Shown here piece by piece: positions 1-7,867 of a DNA stretch of 64,000 bases. Each line of letters starts with the position of its first letter. Position 1 is the stretch's first letter. This DNA is from Bosea vaviloviae (GTDB lineage: Bacteria; Pseudomonadota; Alphaproteobacteria; Rhizobiales; Beijerinckiaceae): NCBI RefSeq assembly GCF_001741865.1, contig NZ_CP017147.1, positions 4,331,001-4,395,000 on the forward strand, in the 5' to 3' direction. The position numbers and the translations under genes are program-made. Below the pieces are notes generated by a model. That model saw nothing but the letters and a program-made list of their open reading frames with translations, did not search any database and was not told the DNA's origin.

Positions 1-2
1 GC

Positions 3-305
3 CCGTGCAGCCTACTGGATTTCGGCAGTGGCATGGCGGCCGAACAGATCGCCGCCATGCGGCCAACTGATCTCCTGGTCGCTATCGCCTTCACGCCGTA
101 TACGCAGGCCGTGGTCGACATCACGCTCGACACGTATCTGAGCGGAAAGCGCATTCTCGCTCTGACGGACGTGCCGGAAAGTCCTCTCGCACGCCATGCG
201 GAGCTGGTTTTCTTCGTCGACAACTCCGTCACGAGCCAGTTCAGGCCGATTTCCGGAGCCATCGCCCTGGCGCAGACATTGATCACTGGACTTGGGAAGA
301 CCTGA
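3..305 (+). CDS. RpiR-family transcriptional regulator, C-terminal part (truncated by window start)
   Basis: The open frame runs in from the window edge (PCSLLDFGSG before the first internal Met), so the N-terminal HTH domain lies outside the window. What remains looks like the end of a SIS (sugar isomerase) domain, with the pattern 'LLVAIAF..YTQAVVDI' followed by 'GKRILALTDVPESPLARHAELVFFV'-type strands that bind a sugar phosphate in RpiR regulators. RpiR proteins usually control sugar catabolism. Its position upstream of a LacI regulator and a sugar ABC transporter fits a carbohydrate locus. The ligand cannot be named from this fragment. Confidence 0.75.
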   Translation, partial: PCSLLDFGSGMAAEQIAAMRPTDLLVAIAFTPYTQAVVDITLDTYLSGKRILALTDVPESPLARHAELVFFVDNSVTSQFRPISGAIALAQTLITGLGKT

Positions 306-317
306 CGCCTGACCTAG

Positions 318-332
318 AGGCTGTTTCAGCCT
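318..332. terminator. Short hairpin after the RpiR gene
   Basis: A perfect 6-bp stem (aggctg / cagcct) with a ttt loop begins 13 bases after the stop codon at 305. No clear T-run follows, so this is a weak terminator call. The remaining sequence to the next gene at 558 shows no convincing gene. A reverse-strand open frame there has no recognisable domain. Confidence 0.3.
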
Positions 333-557
333 GCCTCGGTCGCGGCTAAGCCGCCTGCGCAACGCTTCCCTCGCCCCCTGATCAGGGAAGCTGCCTCGAT
401 CTCGAACTCACGTCCAAACCTGCTTGGCTGCTCGCTGAACGGCTCCTCGGCTTTCGCGGCCTTCGACAGCTCTTCCAAAACGTTTCGGATGGCATTATCC
501 TGCTTCGCAGGCTGAGATCGGGATCCGTCGCTCTCAACCGAAAGGCAGAGGCGGCTG

Positions 558-1565
558 ATGAGTTCGTTGCGCGAATTGGCGCGGATGCTGGGGTTGTCGA
601 TCACGACCGTGTCGCGGGCGCTCGACGGCTATGGCGATGTCGCAGTCGCCACACGCGAGCGTGTGCTCGCCGCGGCAGAGACGACGGGCTATCGGCCAAA
701 CTCGGCTGCCCGACGGTTGCGGCGCGGGCTCACCGAGATCGTCACCATGGTGCTCCCGGCCGAGCCCGGCCATTTCAACGAACCGCTCTATATCGAGCTG
801 CTGAGATCGACCGGCGAACGGCTCGCCCAGCAAGGCTACGATCTGACGCTGATCGCCGCCCTGCCCGGCCCCGACGAACTCAAGACCTATCGCCGCCTCA
901 TCGAGGGCCGGCGCACCGACGCGATCATCGTCGTCCGGACCCGGCGCGAGGATGCGCGCCTGCGCTATCTCACCGATATCGGCTTCCCCTTCGTCGCGAT
1001 GGGGCGCAGCGATTTCGCCGAGCCTTATGCCTATGTCGATGGTGATGGCGAAGCCGCCTTCCATGACGCCGCCTTGCGGTTGACCGGTCTCGGCCATCGC
1101 AGGATCGGCCATCTCGCCGCGCCATCCGCCTTCACCTTCGCGCATCTCCGCCGCAGCGGTTTCGCCCGCGCCATGCGCGAGGCTGGACTTCCCAGTGAGA
1201 TCATCGAGGACAGTGCGACCGAGGCCGGCGGCTATCGTGCGGCAGGCGTCATGCTGACGCAGGCGGAGCCGCCGAGCGCCCTGCTCTGCGCCACCGACAG
1301 CATGGCGCTGGGCGCAATGCGCGCCGTGCGCGAGCGGGGTCTCGTGGCCGGGCGCGACATCGCGATCATCGGCCACGACAACATCCCGGCAGCCGCGTTC
1401 TCCGATCCGGCGCTCGCGACCATGGAATTGCCGATCGCTGCGACGGGCCGCCGCCTCGCCGAAATGGCGCTGGCGCGCATCGGCGGCGCCGATCCGCGCG
1501 ACATGACCGAGATCAACCCGGTCGAGTTCATCCCACGCGCATCCCTCGGGGAGGCGCGCGGCTGA
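558..1565 (+). CDS. LacI-family transcriptional regulator
   Basis: 335 aa, the normal LacI-family length. Residues about 4-50 form the LacI HTH and hinge ('LRELARMLGLSITTVSRAL', then 'RPNSAARRLRRG'). Residues about 60-330 form the periplasmic-binding-protein-like effector domain, including the conserved 'GLGHRRIGHL' and 'ALLCATDSMALGAMRAV' segments. It lies 77 bp upstream of the binding-protein gene of a sugar ABC operon on the same strand, so it is probably the local repressor responding to that sugar or its phosphate. The ligand is unknown. The start is the ATG at the beginning of the HTH region. Confidence 0.9.
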   Translation: MSSLRELARMLGLSITTVSRALDGYGDVAVATRERVLAAAETTGYRPNSAARRLRRGLTEIVTMVLPAEPGHFNEPLYIELLRSTGERLAQQGYDLTLIAALPGPDELKTYRRLIEGRRTDAIIVVRTRREDARLRYLTDIGFPFVAMGRSDFAEPYAYVDGDGEAAFHDAALRLTGLGHRRIGHLAAPSAFTFAHLRRSGFARAMREAGLPSEIIEDSATEAGGYRAAGVMLTQAEPPSALLCATDSMALGAMRAVRERGLVAGRDIAIIGHDNIPAAAFSDPALATMELPIAATGRRLAEMALARIGGADPRDMTEINPVEFIPRASLGEARG

Positions 1566-1642
1566 CCCATCACGGAAGGCGCGGGCCTCTCGCAGCCGCC
1601 GCTTCCGACGCCAACCAAAGCAAGCGAGCCAGGGAGGAAGCC

Positions 1643-2926
1643 ATGAAGACACTCAACCAGCTGGCAATCGCCGCCATGACGGCGGGAGCCATTCTCGCCG
1701 CGCCGGTCGCGAACGCGCAGGATCTCGTTTTTCTCTCGACGCAGCTGCGCCCGATCGACGAGGCGCAGAAGGTGCGCGAGGTGCTGCTCAAGGGCGCGCC
1801 GAAAACCACCTATGTCGTTGAAGAGCCACCGCAATTCGCCGTACGCATGAAGGCGGAGCAGGCCGCCGGCAAGCGCACGATCAGCCTGATGGGTGCCTTG
1901 CATGGCGAATTGCAGCCTTTGGCGCCGACGGCCTCGCTCGACGCCATCGACGATGTCGCGGCCAAGCTTAGCGCGAGCGGCATACCTGCCGGTTTGATGG
2001 AACTCGGCAAGCTCGGGACATCCACACAGCAATACATCCCCTGGATGCAAGCGACCTATGTCCTCGTCGTCAGGAAGGAGGCTTTGCCCTTCCTCCCAGC
2101 GGGCGCCGACGTCAACGCCTTGACCTATGAGCAGCTCGCGGCCTGGGGCAAGGCAATCCAGGACAAGACCGGGCAACGCCGCATCGGCTTTCCCGCCGGC
2201 CCCAAAGGCCTGTTCGCCCGCTTCCTCCAGGGCAATCTCGTGCCTTCCTATACCGGTTCGATGGTGACCGAGTTCCGCTCGGCCGCTGCCGAGAAGGGCT
2301 GGACCGATTTCAAGGCGCTTTGGGCGACGGTCAATCCCAACGCCAACAACTATAATTTCATGCAGGAGCCGTTGATGGCGGGCGAGGTCTGGATCGCCTG
2401 GGACCATATCGCCCGCGTCAAGGATGCGCTGACCGCCGAGCCCGACAAATATCTCGTCGTGCCGCCGCCGGCCGGCAGCCAGGGCCGCGCCTATATGCCG
2501 GTCGTCGCCGGCCTCGCCATCGCCAAGGATGCGCCGAACCGGGCCCAGGCCGCGGCCGTGATCGAGCATCTGCTCAAGCCGGCGACGCAGATCGCCACCG
2601 CCATGGAGGTCGGCTTCTTCCCGGTCATCAACGCGCCGCTTCCGGCCGATCTGCCTGCCGGCGTCAAGCTGCTCGCTGACGGCATCGCCAAGACGCAAGG
2701 TGCGAAGGACGCGATTGTCGCCCTGCTGCCGGTCGGCCTCGGCGACAAGGGCGGCGAGTTCAACAAGGTCTATTTCGACACCTTCCAGCGCATCGTGCTG
2801 CGGGGCGAACCGGTCCGCGCGGTGCTCGATTCCCAGGCCGAGACCCTGCGCGCGCTGATGACCCAGACCGCGGCGCCCTGCTGGGCTCCGGACAAGCCGA
2901 GCCAGGGCGCTTGCCCGGTGACGTAA
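1643..2926 (+). CDS. ABC transporter substrate-binding protein (family 1, carbohydrate)
   Basis: 427 aa secreted protein. A Sec signal peptide covers residues 1 to about 25 (Lys near the N-terminus, hydrophobic core, cleavage near ANA-Q). The rest resembles family-1 extracellular solute-binding proteins, with a Trp/Tyr-rich middle ('WTDFKALWATVNPNANNYNF', 'EVWIAWDHIARVKDAL') typical of sugar ligands. A strong Shine-Dalgarno (AGGGAGG, 1631-1637) sits 5 bases before the ATG, fixing the start. It is the first gene of a five-gene transport and hydrolysis operon. The substrate is not determinable by eye; an oligosaccharide or glycoside is suggested by the downstream glycoside hydrolase. Confidence 0.88.
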   Translation: MKTLNQLAIAAMTAGAILAAPVANAQDLVFLSTQLRPIDEAQKVREVLLKGAPKTTYVVEEPPQFAVRMKAEQAAGKRTISLMGALHGELQPLAPTASLDAIDDVAAKLSASGIPAGLMELGKLGTSTQQYIPWMQATYVLVVRKEALPFLPAGADVNALTYEQLAAWGKAIQDKTGQRRIGFPAGPKGLFARFLQGNLVPSYTGSMVTEFRSAAAEKGWTDFKALWATVNPNANNYNFMQEPLMAGEVWIAWDHIARVKDALTAEPDKYLVVPPPAGSQGRAYMPVVAGLAIAKDAPNRAQAAAVIEHLLKPATQIATAMEVGFFPVINAPLPADLPAGVKLLADGIAKTQGAKDAIVALLPVGLGDKGGEFNKVYFDTFQRIVLRGEPVRAVLDSQAETLRALMTQTAAPCWAPDKPSQGACPVT

Positions 2927-2944
2927 GGGGTTCTGGCACGACCT

Positions 2945-2980
2945 GTCGTCCCGGGCGCCCCAAGGGAGACCCGGGACGAC
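2945..2980. promoter_or_regulatory. Intercistronic stem-loop between binding protein and permease genes
   Basis: A near-perfect hairpin: arms gtcgtcccggg (2945-2955) and cccgggacgac (2970-2980) with a 14-nt loop. It begins 19 bases after the binding-protein stop and ends 35 bases before the permease start. In other sugar ABC operons such a stem between the binding protein and permease genes stabilises the upstream mRNA or attenuates downstream transcription, which would give an excess of binding protein. That role is inferred here. Confidence 0.5.
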
Positions 2981-3014
2981 GTCGCGGTTTACGTCACAAG
3001 CTGAAAGTCCCTCC

Positions 3015-3863
3015 ATGCCCCAGCCGCGCTGGCTGCCCTATCTGCTGATTGCGCCCTCGGTCGCCTTTCTCGCGGCCTTCTTCCTGGTGCCGCTCGGCCA
3101 GACCATCCTGCTTTCCTTCGATGGCGGGCAAGGGTTTTCACTCGCCAACTACGCCCGCATGGCCGGCGATCTCAATTTCCCGACAGCGCTGCGCAACACC
3201 TTCGCGCTCGTCATCGTGGTGATCCCGCTGCAGGTGGGCCTGGCGCTGGTCATGGGCCTGATGCTGCAGAAGATGACGCGCGGGCGCGAGCTGGTGCTCT
3301 GGATCTGGACGATCCCGCTCGGCGTCTCCGATCTCGCGGCCGGCCTCGTCTGGCTCGCGATCCTGCAGGATTCCGGCTATCTCAACACGCTGCTGTTCCA
3401 GTTCGGCCTGATCAGCGGGCCGACCGCCTATCTCAACAGCGAGACCCCCATCGCCTTGTTCTTCGCCGTCGTGCTGGCGGAGGTCTGGCGCGCGACCGCG
3501 ATCGTCCTGATCATCCTCGTCGCCGGCATCCAGCTCATTCCCAAGGAATTCGGCGAGGCGGCGGACATCTTTGGCGCGAGCCCCTGGACAAAATTCCGCA
3601 AGATCACGCTGCCCTTGCTGAAGCCCAGCCTGCAATCGGCGCTGATCCTGCGGACCGTGCTGGCCTTCGAGGTCTTCGCGGTCGTTTATGCGCTCGGCGG
3701 GCGCAATTTCCCGATCATCGTCGGCGAAGCCTATACCTGGCAAAACGAGAACCAGAATTACGGCGTTGCCGCAGCCTATGCCGTGCTGGTGATGGCGATC
3801 TCGCTGGCAGCGACCGTGATCTACCTCAAGGCGCTGCGCGTCGATCCGGAGGCGCAAGCATGA
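3015..3863 (+). CDS. ABC transporter permease (MalF/UgpA-like, first inner-membrane subunit)
   Basis: 282 aa, with about six hydrophobic segments starting at 'LLIAPSVAFLAAFFLVPL'. The EAA coupling loop is visible around residues 179-200 (E-A-A-D-I-F-G-A-S...LPLLKPSL), which contacts the ATPase. The stop overlaps the start of the second permease by 4 nt (ATGA), indicating translational coupling. With the next gene it forms the heterodimeric membrane channel of a carbohydrate importer. Confidence 0.9.
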   Translation: MPQPRWLPYLLIAPSVAFLAAFFLVPLGQTILLSFDGGQGFSLANYARMAGDLNFPTALRNTFALVIVVIPLQVGLALVMGLMLQKMTRGRELVLWIWTIPLGVSDLAAGLVWLAILQDSGYLNTLLFQFGLISGPTAYLNSETPIALFFAVVLAEVWRATAIVLIILVAGIQLIPKEFGEAADIFGASPWTKFRKITLPLLKPSLQSALILRTVLAFEVFAVVYALGGRNFPIIVGEAYTWQNENQNYGVAAAYAVLVMAISLAATVIYLKALRVDPEAQA

Positions 3864-4666
3864 GCGCGCCCCGCAAATGGCTCTACATCACCGGCGTCCT
3901 GGTGCTTTGCGCCTGGGTGCTGGTGCCGATCTACCTGATCGGGCTCGGCGCGATGGGCGGGCGGATGGCCGTGTTCAAATGGCCGAAATCGCTCGCTCCC
4001 ACAGAGGCTTCCTTCGCCGCGCTCGCAGCCTTCCTGAAGATCGAGGGCGTCTGGAACGCGGCGCTGAATTCCCTCATCGCCGCCTCGCTCACCATGCTGT
4101 TTTCGATCCTGCTCGGGGCTCCGGCGGGCTATGCGCTGGCGCGCTTCAGCTTCCGCGGCCAGAGCGCCTTCCGCCTTCTGGTGCTGCTGACGCGGGCCTT
4201 CCCGCTCGCGATCCTGGCCCTGCCGCTGACCGTCATCTTCATCAAAGTGGGGCTCTACGACACGCCGCTGGGCGTCTCGCTGATCCATACCGCGCTGGCG
4301 CTGCCCTTCGCGGCGCTCGTGACCTCCTCGCTCTTCATGGGCATCCCGCGCGAATATGAGGAGGCGGCTTGGGTTTTCGGCTGCACGCGCTGGCAGGCCT
4401 TCCGCAAGGTGGTGCTGCCGCTCGCTCTGCCCGGCATCGCAGCAGCCGCGATCTTCGCCTTCGTGATCTCCTGGAACGAGGTCTTCGCCGCCTCGGTACT
4501 GACCGTGCGCGAGCGCACGCTGACGGCCTATCTGCTCGCGGTCCTGTCCGAATCGCCGCTGCATTACCGCTTCGCCGGCGGCTTCATCCTCATCGTCCCT
4601 TCGGTGCTCTTCATCTTCGCGGTCAGGAAATACCTGTTCGCGATGTGGGGCGTCTCAAGCAAATAG
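3860..4666 (+). CDS. ABC transporter permease (MalG/UgpE-like, second inner-membrane subunit)
   Basis: 268 aa, six predicted membrane segments, with the EAA loop near residues 166-186 (E-E-A-A-W-V-F-G...LPLALPGI). The C-terminus ends in short basic residues after the last helix, as in MalG-type permeases. It overlaps the preceding permease by 4 nt and is followed 9 bases later by the ATPase gene, so the three are almost certainly co-translated. This is the partner subunit of the sugar importer. Confidence 0.9.
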   Translation: MSAPRKWLYITGVLVLCAWVLVPIYLIGLGAMGGRMAVFKWPKSLAPTEASFAALAAFLKIEGVWNAALNSLIAASLTMLFSILLGAPAGYALARFSFRGQSAFRLLVLLTRAFPLAILALPLTVIFIKVGLYDTPLGVSLIHTALALPFAALVTSSLFMGIPREYEEAAWVFGCTRWQAFRKVVLPLALPGIAAAAIFAFVISWNEVFAASVLTVRERTLTAYLLAVLSESPLHYRFAGGFILIVPSVLFIFAVRKYLFAMWGVSSK

Positions 4667-4675
4667 GAGGCGCCC

Positions 4676-5722
4676 ATGGCCGGCATCCTGATCGACAAGG
4701 TCGCCAAGCAGTTCGGCAACGCCGTTGCCCTGCAGGAGATCTCGCTTTCCGTAGCGGACGGCGAATTCGTCGCCCTGCTCGGCCCTTCCGGCTGCGGCAA
4801 GACCACGCTTCTGCGCATCATCGCGGGGCTCGAGGTGCAGAGCTCCGGCAAGGTCGTGATCGGCGAGCGCGACGTCTCGGCGCTCAAGCCATCCGAGCGC
4901 GGGCTTGCCATGGTGTTCCAGAACTATGCCGTCTTCCCGCATATGACGGTGTTCGAGAACGTCGCCTTCGGCCTGCGCATGAAGGGCGCGGGTCAGGCCC
5001 GCGTCGAGGCGCAGGTGCACAAGGCCGCCGCCCTGCTGCATATCGAGGAGTATCTCGAACGCTACCCCGCCAAGCTCTCGGGCGGGCAGCGCCAGCGCGT
5101 CGCCGTGGCGCGCGCGCTCGCCGTCGAGCCCGCCGTGCTGCTGATGGACGAACCGCTCTCCAATCTCGACGCCTTGCTCAGGCTCGAGATGCGGGCGGAA
5201 CTGCGCAGCGTGCTGCGCGAGGCCGGCACGACCACGATCTATGTCACCCATGACCAGACCGAGGCCATGGGGCTCGCCGACCGCATCGCCGTGATGCATG
5301 GCGGCCATATCGTCCAGATCGACACGCCGACCACTATCTATTCGAAGCCGGCGACCCGTTTCGTCGGCGGCTTCGTCGGCTCGCCGCCGATGAACTTCGT
5401 CAACACCACCGCCACCGCCGGCAGTGCCAGGCTCGGCGGCATCACGCTGGCTGCTCCCGTCGATGGGCCGATCATCCTCGGCTTCCGCGGCGAGGACGCC
5501 AGACTGACCGACGCCGCCAGCGGATTGCCGTTCAAGGTCAAGGTCGCGGAGCCGATGGGCTCGCATCTGCTGCTCACCGGCCATGTCGGCAACGACCTCG
5601 CCCGCATCGTCGCGCCATCGAGCACGCAAATCGACGCCGGCACGATGCTGGGCCTGGCGCTCGACCCCACCCGCATCATCTGGGTCGACCCGCAAACCGG
5701 TCGCACCCATCCTGGAGCCTGA
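4676..5722 (+). CDS. Sugar ABC transporter ATP-binding protein (MalK/UgpC type)
   Basis: 348 aa ATPase. Walker A GPSGCGKTT is near residue 36, the Q-loop 'MVFQNYAVFPHMTV' follows, the signature LSGGQRQR is near 135, Walker B LLMDEP near 154 and the switch His in 'YVTHDQTEAMGLADR'. The C-terminal third is a TOBE/MalK regulatory domain, slightly short for the family. A Shine-Dalgarno (AGGAGG) lies in the 9-bp gap after the permease gene. It powers the importer encoded by the three preceding genes. Confidence 0.93.
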   Translation: MAGILIDKVAKQFGNAVALQEISLSVADGEFVALLGPSGCGKTTLLRIIAGLEVQSSGKVVIGERDVSALKPSERGLAMVFQNYAVFPHMTVFENVAFGLRMKGAGQARVEAQVHKAAALLHIEEYLERYPAKLSGGQRQRVAVARALAVEPAVLLMDEPLSNLDALLRLEMRAELRSVLREAGTTTIYVTHDQTEAMGLADRIAVMHGGHIVQIDTPTTIYSKPATRFVGGFVGSPPMNFVNTTATAGSARLGGITLAAPVDGPIILGFRGEDARLTDAASGLPFKVKVAEPMGSHLLLTGHVGNDLARIVAPSSTQIDAGTMLGLALDPTRIIWVDPQTGRTHPGA

Positions 5723-5726
5723 GCCT

Positions 5727-7025
5727 GTGTTGTCGACAACCCCTTTGACTGATCGCGATGACGCGGCGCGCGCCGTGCTGCGCCGCAATGACCGTGGCGG
5801 CTTCACCGTCCCCAATGGCCGGGTCTACCCCTTTCAATGGAACTGGGATTCCGCCTTCGTCGCGCTGGGCTTCGCGACCTTCGATCTCGACCGCGCCTGG
5901 CGCGAACTCGAGACATTGTTCGAAGGCCAGTGGCAGGACGGCATGGTGCCGCATATCGTCTTCCGCGCCCCGGCCGAGGGCTATTACCCCGGCCCCGAGG
6001 CCTGGGGCATCCAGCGCCAGCCGCTGACGTCGGGCATCTCCCAGCCGCCCGTGGCGGCGACCGCCGCGCGCGTGCTGCACGATCTCTCCGCCGGCGATGC
6101 AGCGCGCATCCGGGGGCTGTTCCCCAAACTCTTCGCCTCGCATCGCTGGTGGCATGAGATCCGCGACCCCGACGGCACGGGGCTCGTCACCATGGTTCAC
6201 CCCTGGGAATCGGGCCGGGACAATTCGCCGGATTGGGACGAGCCGCTGAGCCATGTCGTCCCAAGCGTCGATGTCGCGCATCTGCGCAAGGATCTCGGCC
6301 ATGTCGACGCCACGCAGCGCCCGACCCATGATTTCTACAACCGCGTCATGACCCTGGTCGAGGAGGCCAAGGCGCTGGCCTGGGACGGGGTGTCGGTCGC
6401 TCGCACCCTCTCCTTCCGGGTCTGCGATCTCGGCATCCAGTCGATCCTGCTGCGCGCCGATCGCGATCTGCTCAAGCTCGCGGAAGAACTCGGCTTCTCG
6501 ACTGAGGCGACAGCCCTGCGCGATTGGATTGCGCGCAGCGAGACAGCAATGCAGCGCCTGAGGGGCGCCGACGGGCTCTATCGCTCGCTCGACCTGCGCA
6601 GCGGCCGCCTGAGCGAGGCTGTCACCTGCGCGGCCTTCCTGCCGCTCTATGCCCGGACCGCCAGCCCGGAGGATGCGCTGGCCCTCAAAGAGTACCTGGC
6701 AGCGACGCGGGCCGTGGCCGGCTTCTCCGTCGCCAGCACCGACCCACGCGACAGGCGTTTTGATGCCACACGCTACTGGCGCGGGCCGGTCTGGCTGATG
6801 ATGAACCGGATGATCGCCGACGGCCTGTCCGGTTACGGCCTGACCGAGGAGGCCAACACGCTCCGGCAGGACAGCGGGGAGCTCGTCCGGCGCAATGGCT
6901 TCTGGGAGTATTTCGACCCGCGCAACGGCGCGGGATGCGGTGGTCCGGATTTTTCCTGGACCGCAGCGATGTGGCTGTCCTGGAGCGGCTCGCCAAGCGC
7001 CGAGCAGACACTGACCGCGCTTTGA
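5727..7025 (+). CDS. GH63-like glycoside hydrolase (mannosylglycerate hydrolase/trehalase-type (alpha/alpha)6 barrel)
   Basis: 432 aa from a GTG start 4 bases after the ATPase stop. An upstream ATG in the same frame would overlap the ATPase heavily and is not favoured. No signal peptide is visible, so the enzyme is cytoplasmic and would act on the imported substrate. The fold markers are 'FQWNWDSAFVALGF', 'WESGRDNSPDWD' (the Asp near residue 164-165 is the likely general acid), 'YWRGPVWLMMNRM' and 'FWEYFDP' (Glu near 393, likely second catalytic residue). These resemble GH63 mannosylglycerate and glucosylglycerate hydrolases and the GH37/GH15-type barrel. The exact substrate is uncertain; alpha-glucosides or mannosyl/glucosyl-glycerate are possible. 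Confidence 0.75.
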   Translation: MLSTTPLTDRDDAARAVLRRNDRGGFTVPNGRVYPFQWNWDSAFVALGFATFDLDRAWRELETLFEGQWQDGMVPHIVFRAPAEGYYPGPEAWGIQRQPLTSGISQPPVAATAARVLHDLSAGDAARIRGLFPKLFASHRWWHEIRDPDGTGLVTMVHPWESGRDNSPDWDEPLSHVVPSVDVAHLRKDLGHVDATQRPTHDFYNRVMTLVEEAKALAWDGVSVARTLSFRVCDLGIQSILLRADRDLLKLAEELGFSTEATALRDWIARSETAMQRLRGADGLYRSLDLRSGRLSEAVTCAAFLPLYARTASPEDALALKEYLAATRAVAGFSVASTDPRDRRFDATRYWRGPVWLMMNRMIADGLSGYGLTEEANTLRQDSGELVRRNGFWEYFDPRNGAGCGGPDFSWTAAMWLSWSGSPSAEQTLTAL

Positions 7026-7040
7026 TTCGGATTATGAAGG

Positions 7041-7058
7041 AAGCCGGCCAAACGGCTT
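7041..7058. terminator. Bidirectional terminator between convergent GH63 and tmk genes
   Basis: A 6-bp perfect stem (aagccg / cggctt) with a 6-nt loop and a short T/A tract on both sides, placed in the 38-bp gap between the two convergent stop codons (7025 and 7064). Confidence 0.5.
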
Positions 7059-7063
7059 TATAG

Positions 7064-7738
7064 TCAGGGAATTCTCTCGGCCAGAATTTCGCTGACCTGG
7101 CTCAAAGCCTCCCGTTCCACGAGCTCGGGCGGCCGATCGGCATCGACGACCTTGTACGGGGCAGGCAGTTTCGCGGCCTGGTCCAGGAATGATTGGCGAA
7201 CGCGGCGATGGAACGCCAGGTCGAGCGCCTCGAACCTGCCTTCGTCGATTTGCGACTGCTGCAATCGCGACCGGCTGCGCTCCAGCGCGACCTTGGGGTC
7301 GAGATCGAGCACAAGCGTCAGGTCGGGCCAGAGATCCTCGATGGTCAGGCGGTGAAGATCGAGGATCAGCGCCTCCGAGAGCCCCCGCCCCGCGCCTTGA
7401 TAGGCGATCGTCGAGCCGACGAAGCGGTCGCAGAGCACGATCTTGCCAGCCTGGAGCGCGGGCAGGATGACCTGGTCGATATGCTGCCGCCGGCTGGCGT
7501 TCATCAGCAGCAATTCGGCCGTGGGCGTCCAATCATAGGCGTTGCTGGCCAGCAGGATCTTGCGCAAGGCGGCGCCGGCCTCGGTGCCGCCCGGCTCATG
7601 GGTCGCCAGCACCTCGTGCCCGGCGTCCCGCAACGCGGCGGACAAGGAACGCGCCAGCCCCGATTTGCCGCTGCCGTCGACGCCTTCAAGGGCGATCATG
7701 AAGCCGCGAGACTGCTTGTGCCGAGACTGCTTGTGCAT
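7064..7738 (-). CDS. tmk: Thymidylate kinase
   Basis: Phosphorylates dTMP to dTDP in dTTP synthesis. The Walker A motif is GVDGSGKS, the substrate-binding 'THEPGGTEAG' and the 'DRFVGSTIAYQGAGRGL' DRx motif are intact, and the lid region carries the Arg-rich 'RSRSR'. The start at 7738 gives 224 aa, the usual length. Another in-frame ATG at 7699 sits directly at 'MIALEGVDG'. The difference is a duplicated 15-bp unit encoding HKQSR-HKQSR. It lies downstream of dac and rlpA, a common alphaproteobacterial order, but holB, which usually follows, is absent here. Confidence 0.93.
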   Translation of the reverse strand: MHKQSRHKQSRGFMIALEGVDGSGKSGLARSLSAALRDAGHEVLATHEPGGTEAGAALRKILLASNAYDWTPTAELLLMNASRRQHIDQVILPALQAGKIVLCDRFVGSTIAYQGAGRGLSEALILDLHRLTIEDLWPDLTLVLDLDPKVALERSRSRLQQSQIDEGRFEALDLAFHRRVRQSFLDQAAKLPAPYKVVDADRPPELVEREALSQVSEILAERIP

Positions 7739-7867
7739 TGCTCTCAAAACCAGTTCGCCACGGTGCCGCTGCACGGATGCCGAGGATTGCATACGAGATT
7801 CGGGGGCGGCGGATAAAGCAGCCTTCCGGGCATGATGACATATCCTGCCGCCACGGTTGCGCGCCGT

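Noticed and set aside
1232..3016. Long reverse-strand open frame opposite the LacI and binding-protein genes
   Set aside because: It is Arg/Asp/His-rich antisense translation of high-GC coding DNA, with no domain, crossing two well-supported genes.
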